This document shows, piece after piece, positions 17,724 through 26,108 of a stretch of 64,000 nt of DNA (its first letter is position 1; every line of letters begins with the position of its first letter). The stretch lies in contig NZ_JAAXCY010000007.1 in assembly GCF_014230465.1 (NCBI RefSeq), positions 1 to 64,000 of the forward strand, read 5' to 3'. The position numbers and the translations under genes were made by a program. This DNA comes from Pseudomonas cremoris (GTDB taxonomy: Bacteria; Pseudomonadota; Gammaproteobacteria; Pseudomonadales; Pseudomonadaceae). Under the pieces are notes generated by a model, which saw only the letters and a program-made list of their open reading frames with translations, was not told the DNA's origin and ran no database searches.

Positions 17724-18457
17724 TCATCGAAGGCGTGCGGGTGCTGGCCAACTACGCCACTCACCTGACACCCGGCTTATTGCTGTTCGGCCTCTGGTTT
17801 GCGCTCACGCCTAGGACGCTGACCGTGATACGCATCGTATTGCTGTTGATGGCATTTGTGCTGATGCGCGATGTGATGACACCGCTCGGCCTGTGGGCGC
17901 TGGGCAGCGAGGTGCAGATTGCATTCAGTGAGAACGCCTTGGTGCTGGCAGCACTGGGCGGCTTGTCGGTGCTGACGATAATGTTGCTTGCACGCGTCGC
18001 ACCGGACCTGTGGTCGCTGATTCGCTGGTTCATCGGCAACCCTGGGATTGGCTTGCTGGTCGGACTGGGCGTTGGGTGCCTGATCGGCGTGCCGTTGCGG
18101 GTGTACCAGGGGATCGATACGTCGCAGATTCACGGCTATTGGGTGTGGCTGCCGGGTTTGGTGGTGTTGGCATATGGCGCCAATGCGTTGGAAGAAGTGC
18201 TGTTTCGCGGGTTTTTGCAGGGGTACCTGGAACAGCACACAGCGCCGTTGCGTGCAGCGTTGATCAGCGGGGTGGCGTTTGCCGCCTGCCATACCTTCCT
18301 GGCGTTGAGCGTGACCCAGCTGGGCTGGCCAATTTTGGTGTTTACCTTGATCGAAGGGTTGGCGTGTGCGCTGGTGCGCATGCGCTATGGCGTTCTGCCA
18401 GCGACGATTGCGCATGGCACGGCGATACTGCTCATCTCTGTGCCCCACATGGCTTGA
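17720..18457 (+). CDS. CPBP family intramembrane metalloprotease
   Basis: A 245-residue membrane protein with about seven helices and the three CPBP (CAAX protease/bacteriocin-processing) motifs: E158-E159-V-L-F-R163, H191 in FAACHTFL, and H232 in TIAHGTAI. Family members include Rce1-type CAAX proteases and bacteriocin self-immunity proteins; the substrate here is unknown. The start at 17720 overlaps the stop of the DUF6434 gene. A REP-type repeat follows. Confidence 0.86.
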   Translation: MIIEGVRVLANYATHLTPGLLLFGLWFALTPRTLTVIRIVLLLMAFVLMRDVMTPLGLWALGSEVQIAFSENALVLAALGGLSVLTIMLLARVAPDLWSLIRWFIGNPGIGLLVGLGVGCLIGVPLRVYQGIDTSQIHGYWVWLPGLVVLAYGANALEEVLFRGFLQGYLEQHTAPLRAALISGVAFAACHTFLALSVTQLGWPILVFTLIEGLACALVRMRYGVLPATIAHGTAILLISVPHMA

Positions 18458-18477
18458 TTTGAAAAGCGGACGAAAAA

Positions 18478-18566
18478 TGTGGGAGCGGGCTTGCTCGCGA
18501 ATGCGGTAGATCAGTCAGCGTCTCTGTCACTGAAAAACCGCATTCGCGAGCAAGCCCACTCCCACA
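18478..18566. repeat. REP-type inverted repeat, family 1, copy 3
   Basis: Arms TGTGGGAGCGGGCTTGCTCG and a complement with one change (AAGCCCAC instead of AAGCCCGC). It lies between the convergent CPBP protease and amidase genes. Confidence 0.85.
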
Positions 18567-18577
18567 GGGTACCGCGT

Positions 18578-20284
18578 TTATTCAGTGGGCAATGGCGGCG
18601 TTCGCGGCGGTACCTGGCGCTTGTTGCCGGTGGCCTCAAAGGCTGCAGCAAACGTCAGCAGCGCCGAATCATCGTAGGCACGCCCGGCAAACGTCAGCCC
18701 CACCGGCATGCCAATATCCGCCATCACGCCCATCGGTACGGTAACGGTCGGTACGCCCAAATGGCGAATCGCAAGGTTGCCGTTGGCTACCCATACACCG
18801 TTACTCCACGCGATATCAGCCGAGGCTTCATTCACATCGGCATCCGCCGGGCCTACATCGGCTACGGTCGGGAACAGCACGGCGTCGAGGCCGAGCGTGT
18901 CCATCCAATCTTCCAGGTCGATGCGCCGGGTGTGTTCCAGGCCGCGCAGGCCATCGGGCACGGTGCTGATTTCATTCCACGGCGTGATGCCGCGCTGGGC
19001 CATGCGCACGTATTCGTCCATGCCGGCGGCCAGGTCGTCCTCGCGGTTGGGCAGGGTGCCAGGGTCGTGGGGGAAGATCTTCGGCCCGTCCACGTCGGCC
19101 AGGCGGTTGAGGTTCGGGTCATCGTTGGCACGCAGGAAGTCATCGAAGGCCCACGCCGACAGTTCCCATAACTCATCGTGCAGGAATTGCTTGGACACCA
19201 GGCCACGGGTGAACACGGTCGGCGCGCCGGGGCGGTCGCCTTCGCAGTTGGACACCAGTGGGAAATCCACCTCGATCACTTCGGCGCCGTAGGCTTCCAA
19301 GGCCCGACGGGCGTCTTGCCACAGGTCGATCACGCTGGCGCGGGTGTTGATCTTTTGCCCGGTCGGGCCGCCGATGCCGGGTTTTTCACTGGTACCAGCC
19401 TCGTCGTCGGCGTTGATGTACATGCGCGGTACGCCAAAGCGCTTGCCCGCCAGGGATTCGGCGGTGACCGCCAATTGCGCATAGGCAGTCGGGCGCACCG
19501 AGGCGACGCTAGGGATCGGCACCCAAGGCTGCAGGCGCCACAGGTCGCCACGGGTGTGCGGGTCTTCGGCGACCACCACGTCGAGCACTTCCAGCAGGTC
19601 GGCCATGGTGCGGGCGTAGGGCACCACCACGTCCATGGTCGGCGTGAGCGGCCAGTTGCCACGCACCGAAATCACACCACGGGAGGGGGTGTAGGCGCAT
19701 AGGCCATTGTTGGAGGCTGGGCCGCGGCCGCTGGACCAGGTTTCCTCCGCCAGGCCGAAGGCCGAAAAGCTCGCAGCGGTGGCAGTGCCCGCGCCATTGG
19801 ACGAGCCGGAGGCAAACGGGGCGGTCAGGTAGTTGGCGTTGTACGGGCTTTCGGCACGGCCATACACGCCGCGCTGCATCCCGCCATTGGCCATCGGGGG
19901 CATATTGGTCTTGCCCAGGCAAATGGCGCCACCGGCGCGCAGGCGCTCGATGGTGAAGGCGTCACGCTGGGCGACCAGGTTCGCAAACGCCGGGCTGCCG
20001 GATGCAGCGGTCAGGCCCTTGACCAGGTAGCTGTCTTTGGCGGTGTAGGGAATGCCATCCAGTGGCCCCAAGGTGGCGCCCTTCGCCCGGCGCGCATCGC
20101 TGGCCTCGGCTTCCTTGAGGGCTTCGGGGTTACGCACTACTACGGCGTTCAACGCAGTGGCAGTCTGCGGGCCGTCGTAGGCATCAATGCGTGCCAGGTA
20201 AGCCTGGACCAGTTCAACGGCCGTGGTCTGGCCGGATTCAAGCGCCGCGCGCAATTGGGCAATGGAGACTTCGGTAACTTGCAT
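18578..20284 (-). CDS. Amidase signature family protein
   Basis: A 568-residue cytoplasmic amidase. The Ser-cisSer-Lys triad is assigned as K83 (YTAKDS), S162 (ASGSSNGAG) and S185 (ETWSSGRGPA). The usual DTGGSIR signature around the nucleophile is replaced by ETWSSGR, so the substrate pocket is probably unlike that of GatA. Substrate unknown. The ATG at 20284 is used; a GTG lies one codon earlier. It is preceded, 57 bp away on the same strand, by a MmyB-type regulator that may control it. Confidence 0.85.
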   Translation of the reverse strand: MQVTEVSIAQLRAALESGQTTAVELVQAYLARIDAYDGPQTATALNAVVVRNPEALKEAEASDARRAKGATLGPLDGIPYTAKDSYLVKGLTAASGSPAFANLVAQRDAFTIERLRAGGAICLGKTNMPPMANGGMQRGVYGRAESPYNANYLTAPFASGSSNGAGTATAASFSAFGLAEETWSSGRGPASNNGLCAYTPSRGVISVRGNWPLTPTMDVVVPYARTMADLLEVLDVVVAEDPHTRGDLWRLQPWVPIPSVASVRPTAYAQLAVTAESLAGKRFGVPRMYINADDEAGTSEKPGIGGPTGQKINTRASVIDLWQDARRALEAYGAEVIEVDFPLVSNCEGDRPGAPTVFTRGLVSKQFLHDELWELSAWAFDDFLRANDDPNLNRLADVDGPKIFPHDPGTLPNREDDLAAGMDEYVRMAQRGITPWNEISTVPDGLRGLEHTRRIDLEDWMDTLGLDAVLFPTVADVGPADADVNEASADIAWSNGVWVANGNLAIRHLGVPTVTVPMGVMADIGMPVGLTFAGRAYDDSALLTFAAAFEATGNKRQVPPRTPPLPTE

Positions 20285-20341
20285 CACGTTTTTTTCGCCG
20301 CCTTCAAGTGGGGGTATGGCGGCAGTCTACGTACAGATATT

Positions 20342-21130
20342 TCACAAAACCAGCGCCGCATAATCGGCATAGGCGCCGCGCATTACTTGCCACGTGTGCG
20401 CATCAGCAGGAATCAGATGTTCGATGCGCAGGGAGGCGAGGGTGATGTCCTGGGGCATGCCAAAGGTGGTGAAGGTGGACAGGAAATTCAGCTCGCCTCG
20501 CTTTGAGCGCAAACGGGTCATCACCAGCAAAGGCATTTCTACGGGCAGGTCGGTGCAGGTGGGCACAGGCAGTCCTGCCAGCACTGTTGCCAATGCGGGG
20601 TTGCCCATTGCTTCGCGAGTCGCCCGTTGCCACGCCAGGGTGCGGATCTCTTCGGCATTGACCAGGTGGTCGCCGAGACCACCGGGTTGCAGCAGGGTGG
20701 CCAGCAAATTCACGCCGTTGGCGGCGTCCGGCTGGATGCCGAGCAAATCAAATAGCACGCCGGTGCTGGCATTGGCCGCCAGCACGTGCCACTGGCTGTC
20801 CAGCAGAATCGCTGGCGCGGGATTGTGGGCGTGCAGCACATGGTCGACCGCTTCACGAACCGCCTCCATGGCCGGTGCGGCCAGTGGGGTCGCGGCGTAG
20901 CGCGGGGCAAAACCGGCGGCAAGGAACACGCGGTTGCGCTGCTCCAGCGGGACCTCCAGCGCACTCAACAAATGATGCAAGGTGGCGGGGCTCGGTTTGG
21001 CGCGCCCGGTTTCGAGGCAACTGAGGTGACGCTGCGAAACACCCGTGATCAGCGCCAGCTCGAGCTGGCTGAGTTTGGCGTCCCGGCGCAACTGGCGCAG
21101 GTGTTCGCCAGCAGTAGAAGGCGTGTCCAT
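20342..21130 (-). CDS. XRE-family regulator with MmyB-type ligand domain
   Basis: A 262-residue DNA-binding protein. A Cro/C1 helix-turn-helix (about 9-65, QLELALITGVSQRHLSCLE) is followed by a MmyB-like domain (about 95-260; PAILLDSQWHVLAAN), a PAS-like pocket found in Streptomyces and proteobacterial regulators. MmyB-type regulators often sit next to dehydrogenases or hydrolases; here the same-strand amidase lies just downstream and is the probable target. Confidence 0.87.
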   Translation of the reverse strand: MDTPSTAGEHLRQLRRDAKLSQLELALITGVSQRHLSCLETGRAKPSPATLHHLLSALEVPLEQRNRVFLAAGFAPRYAATPLAAPAMEAVREAVDHVLHAHNPAPAILLDSQWHVLAANASTGVLFDLLGIQPDAANGVNLLATLLQPGGLGDHLVNAEEIRTLAWQRATREAMGNPALATVLAGLPVPTCTDLPVEMPLLVMTRLRSKRGELNFLSTFTTFGMPQDITLASLRIEHLIPADAHTWQVMRGAYADYAALVL

Positions 21131-21213
21131 GACGTGTTCATGACCTCCGAGGTCATTGCGAGGGGCAGAACCTTATCACTAACGTAGGCCTTCATCACGC
21201 CAAGGAAGCAAGC

Positions 21214-21519
21214 ATGCCAAAGCCCTATTTCGCCCTGATCGGATTGCTCGGATTTTCGTTGTACACCCTGTTCACGCTGCTGACGGCCGAGCAGTCGCTA
21301 TGGGCATTTGGACGGGAACTGATGTCGCGTCCGGACACGGCGCAGGTGGTCATCGACTTGTATTTGATGGCGGCGCTGGCGTGCGTGTGGATGTACCGCG
21401 ATACGCGGCGGCGCGGGCATTCGCTGGTTTCGCTGGTGCCGTATGTGGTGCTCACGGCGGTGTTCGTGTCGGTAGGGCCGTTGCTTTATCTCGTTGTGAA
21501 GGGGTTTCGGGATGAATGA
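21214..21519 (+). CDS. DUF2834 small membrane protein
   Basis: A 101-residue inner-membrane protein with three predicted helices (about 5-25, 43-60 and 72-95) and a charged loop YRDTRRRGHS, as in DUF2834 proteins. Function unknown. Its stop lies 8 bases inside the next gene, so both are co-translated. It is divergent from the MmyB-type regulator. Confidence 0.75.
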   Translation: MPKPYFALIGLLGFSLYTLFTLLTAEQSLWAFGRELMSRPDTAQVVIDLYLMAALACVWMYRDTRRRGHSLVSLVPYVVLTAVFVSVGPLLYLVVKGFRDE

Positions 21520-21931
21520 CCTTATGCCTGTCTATGTCGCGTGCGTACTGGTGCTGGGCCTGAAGATGTTTGCGATCTCCTGCTATCAAGGGTTCTTCCG
21601 AATCCGGGGCAGGGCGTTCACAAATCAAGAGGATGCCGCTTACTTCAACCGTGCCACGCGCCCAGAAGAATTGCCGCAGGTCGTGAGAGCGACCAAGGCC
21701 TGGGCCAATGACCTGGAAAATATTCCACTGTTCTTTGTGTTGGGCGGCCTGTGTGTGGTGCTGGAGGGTTCCAGCGGTGTTATCGCGTGGTTGTTCTGCG
21801 CTTTTACCCTGGCGCGGGTGGCGCACACCGTTACCTATTTGATGGGATGGCAGCCCTGGCGCACCGTTGCCTATGCCGTGGGCACGCTCTGCCTGTCAGG
21901 ACTGGGTGCCACGCTCGCCTACCTGTTGTAG
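21512..21931 (+). CDS. MAPEG family membrane protein
   Basis: A 139-residue inner-membrane protein of the MAPEG fold (membrane-associated proteins in eicosanoid and glutathione metabolism), with four helices and the typical cytosolic loop NRATRPEELPQVVRATKAWAND plus FTLARVAHTVTYLMG. Bacterial members can be glutathione transferases or peroxidases, but most are untested. It overlaps DUF2834 by 8 bp. Its TAG stop lies inside the left arm of an inverted repeat. Confidence 0.85.
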   Translation: MNDLMPVYVACVLVLGLKMFAISCYQGFFRIRGRAFTNQEDAAYFNRATRPEELPQVVRATKAWANDLENIPLFFVLGGLCVVLEGSSGVIAWLFCAFTLARVAHTVTYLMGWQPWRTVAYAVGTLCLSGLGATLAYLL

Positions 21932-21973
21932 TGAGCGGGCGGTGCGACGATTCGACAAGCCCGCTCACTACAA
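21926..21973. repeat. REP-type inverted repeat, family 2, copy 1 (short)
   Basis: A perfect 15-bp inverted repeat TTGTAGTGAGCGGGC / complement with an 18-base loop, between convergent genes. The left arm supplies the stop codon of the MAPEG gene. It is the shortest member of the second repeat family (TGTAGTGAGCGGGC) and may serve as a terminator. Confidence 0.8.
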
Positions 21974-21979
21974 ACACCG

Positions 21980-22903
21980 TTATGGGTTGAGGAAGGCTTG
22001 GTAGTTCGCCTTGGTAATCTGCTGATAAGGAATGGTCAGTTCAGCGTCATACGGCTCCTTCTTCACCATCTTCACCGCCAGGTCGATCGAGCCCACGGCC
22101 TGGCCTTTGTTGTCCTGGTAAGCCGTGACCAGCAATTGGCCCTTTTTCACCGCATCCAACCCCGCTGCACCGCCGTCGCTGCCGGCGACCAAAATGTCCT
22201 TGCCCGGTTGCATACCCGCCTGGCTGATCGCCATGGCCGCGCCGATGGCCATTTCATCCGCGTTCGCCGCCACCGCGTCGATCTTGGTGCCCGACACGAT
22301 CCAGTTGTTCATCAGGTCAATCGCCTTGCTGCGCTGCCATTCGGCGCTTTGTTCCTCGACGATCTTGATGCCGGGATAGTCCTTGAGCACGTTCTTCACA
22401 CCTTGGGTGCGGTTATGGGTCGCGTTGTTGGAGAGCAGCCCCAGCATGATCGCCAGGTTGCCCTTGCCGCCCATTTGCTCGGCCAGGTAGCGCATCTGGA
22501 TTTCACCAGCCTTGATCTCATCCGAGCCCACATATCCCACGCCCGGCGGTACCTCCTTGAACTCGGGGCGGCGGTTGACGTACACCAGCGGGATCTTGGC
22601 CTGCTGGGCATTGACGGTCATTTTTGCCGTGGCGGCGGTGTCCACCGCGTTGACGATAATCGCGTCCATGCCCTGGGCCGTGAAGTTCTGCACCTGGTTG
22701 AGCTGGCGCACCACATCGCCCTGGGCGTCTTCGAATTGCAGGGTCACACCGGGCAGTTCCTTGGCATGGGCGGCCATGTAGTCACGCATCTGCGCCAGGA
22801 ACACATCGTCAACCTGGGCGATGCTCACGCCGATACGCATATCGGCCAGCGCCCAAGGCGTCACAGCGAGGGTAAAGAGTGCCGCAAGGAGTTGCTTCTT
22901 CAT
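21980..22903 (-). CDS. Periplasmic sugar/inositol-type binding protein (RbsB family)
   Basis: A 307-residue ABC-transport substrate-binding protein with a signal peptide (1-20, PWALA|DMRIGVSI) and a type I periplasmic-binding fold. The pattern GMDAIIVNAVDTAAT, PLVYVNRRPEF and YVGSDEIKAG is that of ribose/inositol/rhizopine binding proteins. No permease or ATPase gene is next to it, so it must borrow a membrane complex encoded elsewhere or act as a chemosensory receptor. It is last in a three-gene minus-strand operon with the dioxygenase and dehydrogenase; GGAG precedes its ATG. Confidence 0.88.
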   Translation of the reverse strand: MKKQLLAALFTLAVTPWALADMRIGVSIAQVDDVFLAQMRDYMAAHAKELPGVTLQFEDAQGDVVRQLNQVQNFTAQGMDAIIVNAVDTAATAKMTVNAQQAKIPLVYVNRRPEFKEVPPGVGYVGSDEIKAGEIQMRYLAEQMGGKGNLAIMLGLLSNNATHNRTQGVKNVLKDYPGIKIVEEQSAEWQRSKAIDLMNNWIVSGTKIDAVAANADEMAIGAAMAISQAGMQPGKDILVAGSDGGAAGLDAVKKGQLLVTAYQDNKGQAVGSIDLAVKMVKKEPYDAELTIPYQQITKANYQAFLNP

Positions 22904-22945
22904 GGTGTTGCTCCGTTATTTTTGTTGTTGTTAAAACAGAGTGAT

Positions 22946-24079
22946 TCACGCTTGGCGCTTCTCCCGCATCTGCTTGACGGCAGCGGCGAAGTCCGAGAAA
23001 GGCCAGCTCTCGTTAAGGGCCTGCACCATCAGTTGTTGCCCGGTTTGTGGCGCCAACCCCTGCAAGGGTGGGTCGGTGTCGAGGTTGGTGGGGAAGGAAT
23101 AGCCGTCTGCCGTGCAGCCGATCACCGCCTCTACGGCCTGGGCATCCAGTGCGGTGTTGGCCAGCAGCACCGGGTAGATCGCCAGCATCATGCGGTCGCG
23201 GTCGAGCGCTTCCATGGGCTTGCCGAACGCCGACGAGATTTGCAGTAGGTTGGCCATGCGCTGCCGGTCTGGCGTGCGGTTGGTGCCGGCGGCATGAAAC
23301 AGCGCCGGGTTGAAGAACAACAGGTCACCCTTGGTCAGTGGCAATTGCACGGCGTGTTGCTGGAAGTAGTCGATAAACTCCGGGCGCCGCCACGCCAGGT
23401 AGCCTAAGGCGTACTGCTGGGAAAACGGCAGCAACTGGGTGGGGCCGGTTTCCAGCGGCATATCGGAATGCGCCACCGCGCCTTGCAACGTCAGGTACTG
23501 GGACAGCACGTGCAAGGGCAGGGGAAAGCGCTCCACCACATCATGGGTCTGGAAGCCCAGGTGGTAATCCCGATGCGGCTGCTGCGCCTGGCCGCCGGGG
23601 TGCACCACGTTGACTTGGGCGGTTACTTGAAAGCTTGGCCCCAGCCACGCCTCGGCGATCAGCCCGAGCAACGGGTTGGCGTAGTACTCGACAAAGGACT
23701 CTGGCGACTGCAACGCCGCCTTCTGCAATGAATTCCAGATACGCCCGTTGCTGCCCGCCTTGGCAAAGTGATCGGCCGCCACGCCTTGGGCGGCCTCATG
23801 GGCGAAGATCGCCTCAAACACCTGGCTATGGCGGTCCACCACTTCCAGGTCCTCATAAGCGCGGCGCACCACCATTACCCCCGGTCCATCGCGGAACAGC
23901 TGATGCAGTTCATTCATCACGACAAGGCGGTCACTGTGGCGCAAGGTGTGGGCGTCATAGATCACCACATTGCTCACCACCTCGGCGCACAGTGGGTAGT
24001 CTTCTGCGTGGGCCTGTTGTGCGCAAAGCCGGCTGAAATCCGCTAGTTGTACGTCATCGCGGGTGACAAACGCCGCCAT
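22946..24079 (-). CDS. Phytanoyl-CoA dioxygenase family protein
   Basis: A 377-residue Fe(II)/2-oxoglutarate oxygenase of the PhyH family. The facial triad is H169-x-D171 (QQPHRDYHLGF) with H262 (FFNPALFHAAGTNR), and R268 or R272 is positioned to bind 2-oxoglutarate. Likely role: hydroxylation or oxidative demethylation of the small molecule handled by this locus. It starts at ATG 24079 in a TGATG overlap with the stop of the dehydrogenase gene; a GTG one codon upstream is ignored. Confidence 0.85.
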   Translation of the reverse strand: MAAFVTRDDVQLADFSRLCAQQAHAEDYPLCAEVVSNVVIYDAHTLRHSDRLVVMNELHQLFRDGPGVMVVRRAYEDLEVVDRHSQVFEAIFAHEAAQGVAADHFAKAGSNGRIWNSLQKAALQSPESFVEYYANPLLGLIAEAWLGPSFQVTAQVNVVHPGGQAQQPHRDYHLGFQTHDVVERFPLPLHVLSQYLTLQGAVAHSDMPLETGPTQLLPFSQQYALGYLAWRRPEFIDYFQQHAVQLPLTKGDLLFFNPALFHAAGTNRTPDRQRMANLLQISSAFGKPMEALDRDRMMLAIYPVLLANTALDAQAVEAVIGCTADGYSFPTNLDTDPPLQGLAPQTGQQLMVQALNESWPFSDFAAAVKQMREKRQA

Positions 24080-24924
24080 CACACACCTCCCGGCAGGCTC
24101 AGCGCCTGATGCGGCTGCGGGCTACCGCCGTCAGTGCAGCCGACCACGCCTTGTTCCAGGTCGATCACCGAACCGGTCATCATCCCCGACTCGCTGGACA
24201 GTAGGAACGCCACGCTGCGGGCCACTTCTTCGGGCTTGAGCAGGCGCCCGAAAGGCTGTGCGGCTTCGGCCTTGGCCAGCCAGCCGTCCTCGGCCCCGTG
24301 GTATTGGCGTTGAATGTCATCTTCGTGGGGGGTGTCCATCCAGCCGATATTCAAGCCATTGACGCGGATCCGGTTGCGCAACGCGCTGAATGCCACGTTC
24401 TTGGTGAGGATCGCCAGTGCGCCCTTGGAGGCTGCATAAGCGCTGAGGAATGATTGCCCGCCGTGCCCGGTGATGCTTTGGATGTTCACCACGGCGCCTT
24501 CCACGCCTTTACTGATCATCAGCTTCAAGGCTTCCTGCATCAGGAAGAACGGTGCCCGCACATTCACCGCAAACAGGCGCTCGAACAGCTCCGGCGAGGT
24601 ATCCAGGATCGTGCCGCGATCCGACATGCCGGCGCAGTTCACCAGCCCGTGCAAGGTGCCAAAGTGGGTGCGCGCCGCCTCGATGATTGCGCGGCAATCC
24701 TCGACCTTCTCAAGATCCGCCTCGACAAAGAATGCCTGGCAATCGAGTTGGGCCAGCTGCCGCACCTGTTCTTCGCCCTGGGCGCGACGACGCCCGCAGA
24801 TGATCAACCCGGCGGCCCCGCGCTGGGCCAAGGTGTGGGCTACCGCAGCGCCCAGGCCTTGAGTGCTGCCGGTGACGACGAAGTATTGGCCGCTGAAAGT
24901 GCTGGCGAGATCGGTGTTCGGCAT
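24079..24924 (-). CDS. SDR family oxidoreductase
   Basis: A 281-residue NAD(P)-dependent short-chain dehydrogenase: cofactor motif VTGSTQGLGAAVA near residue 17, NAG-like segment LVNCAGMSD, and catalytic Y-x-x-x-K in YAASKGAL. It is the first gene of the minus-strand operon (dehydrogenase, dioxygenase, binding protein), preceded by AGGAGA. It probably oxidises the polyol or its oxygenated product, inferred from context only. Confidence 0.9.
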   Translation of the reverse strand: MPNTDLASTFSGQYFVVTGSTQGLGAAVAHTLAQRGAAGLIICGRRRAQGEEQVRQLAQLDCQAFFVEADLEKVEDCRAIIEAARTHFGTLHGLVNCAGMSDRGTILDTSPELFERLFAVNVRAPFFLMQEALKLMISKGVEGAVVNIQSITGHGGQSFLSAYAASKGALAILTKNVAFSALRNRIRVNGLNIGWMDTPHEDDIQRQYHGAEDGWLAKAEAAQPFGRLLKPEEVARSVAFLLSSESGMMTGSVIDLEQGVVGCTDGGSPQPHQALSLPGGV

Positions 24925-24978
24925 GGGGTTCTCCTGGATTTTTGTTGTTGTGCATCGCCCGACTCGACGGCGGGCAAA

Positions 24979-25006
24979 ACTGAGACTAGCATTGCGAAAC
25001 CTCAGT
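24979..25006. promoter_or_regulatory. Candidate operator of the polyol-like locus
   Basis: An inverted repeat ACTGAG-N16-CTCAGT lies between the divergent dehydrogenase operon and the LacI-type regulator. Centre-to-centre spacing of the half-sites is 22 bp, about two helical turns. It is the only obvious dyad in this intergenic region; binding by the LacI-type protein is a guess. Confidence 0.35.
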
Positions 25007-25042
25007 AACGCCTAAAAAACACCTCAAAAAGACATCAGGCCC

Positions 25043-26074
25043 ATGCCCATGCTCGAGCGCGCCAAACACTTCTCCATCAAGCAACTCGCCACCCAGGCCG
25101 GCGTCAGCAAAGCCACCGTCGACCGCGTGCTGCACCAGCGCGGCAGCGTGCATGCCCAGACACAGCGGCGTATCGAACAGGCGCTGGATGAGTTGGAGTT
25201 ACAGGAGAAAAACGGCCTGGCGGTGGGGCGCACGTTCCATGTCGACGTGATCATGCACACGCCCAAGCGTTTCAGTGCGGCGGTGCAGGCGGCGATCACT
25301 GCGCAGTTGGCGAGCCTCGCGCCGTTTCGGATTGCCCCGCGCTTTCACCTGTTCGAAGAGATCGAGCCCCAGGCCATGCACGATCAGTTGCTGCGCTGCC
25401 TCGACACCGGCAGCCAAGGCGTGGTGCTCAAGGCCGCCGACGAGCCGGCGGTGAACCAGGCGGTCAAGCAACTGATTGCGGCCGGTATCCCGGTGGTGAC
25501 CCTGGTCACGGATTTGCCGCAAAGCGAGCGCATCGGCTATGTCGGCATGGACAACCGCACCGCAGGCCAAACGGCCGCCTACCTGATGTCGCGCTGGTTG
25601 CCCTCAGCGCCGCAGGACGTGGCAGTGGTGATCGGCAGCGAACTGTTCCGTGGCGAAGAAGAGCGCGAGATGGGCTTTCGTGCATGGCTGCGCGGGCGTG
25701 CGCCGCATCTACGGGTGCTGGACATCAGCGGTGGCTACGGGGTGTATGACCGCACCTTCGAACGGGTCACCCAGGCGCTGAAACAGCAGCCCGAGCTCAA
25801 GGCAGTGTACAGCGTCGGCGGTGGCAACCGGGCGATTGTCGACGCCTTTGCGGCCCAAGGCCGTGCGCTGGACGTGTTTATCGGCCACGACCTCGACGAA
25901 GAAAACCGCCAGTTGCTGCTGGAAGAAAAAGTCGCCGCGATCATCGACCACAACCTGCAGATCGATGCGCGCCATGTGTTCCTGCACATCCTGCACTACC
26001 ACCGGCTGTGGAAGGCCGGGCCGATTGCGCCATCTCAGGTGCAGATTGTTACGCCGTTCAACTTGCCGGACTGA
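25043..26074 (+). CDS. LacI-type transcriptional regulator
   Basis: A 343-residue regulator: an N-terminal LacI helix-turn-helix (FSIKQLATQAGVSKATVDRV and a hinge helix RRIEQALDELE) joined to a type I periplasmic-binding-like effector domain (about 65-335) that resembles sugar sensors. It lies divergent from the dehydrogenase-dioxygenase-binding protein operon and 34 bp ahead of the Gfo/Idh dehydrogenase gene, so it most likely controls both sides in response to the locus substrate. Confidence 0.9.
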   Translation: MPMLERAKHFSIKQLATQAGVSKATVDRVLHQRGSVHAQTQRRIEQALDELELQEKNGLAVGRTFHVDVIMHTPKRFSAAVQAAITAQLASLAPFRIAPRFHLFEEIEPQAMHDQLLRCLDTGSQGVVLKAADEPAVNQAVKQLIAAGIPVVTLVTDLPQSERIGYVGMDNRTAGQTAAYLMSRWLPSAPQDVAVVIGSELFRGEEEREMGFRAWLRGRAPHLRVLDISGGYGVYDRTFERVTQALKQQPELKAVYSVGGGNRAIVDAFAAQGRALDVFIGHDLDEENRQLLLEEKVAAIIDHNLQIDARHVFLHILHYHRLWKAGPIAPSQVQIVTPFNLPD

Positions 26075-26108
26075 ATCTCCCTCAACAACACATCCAGGAG
26101 TTTTCACC

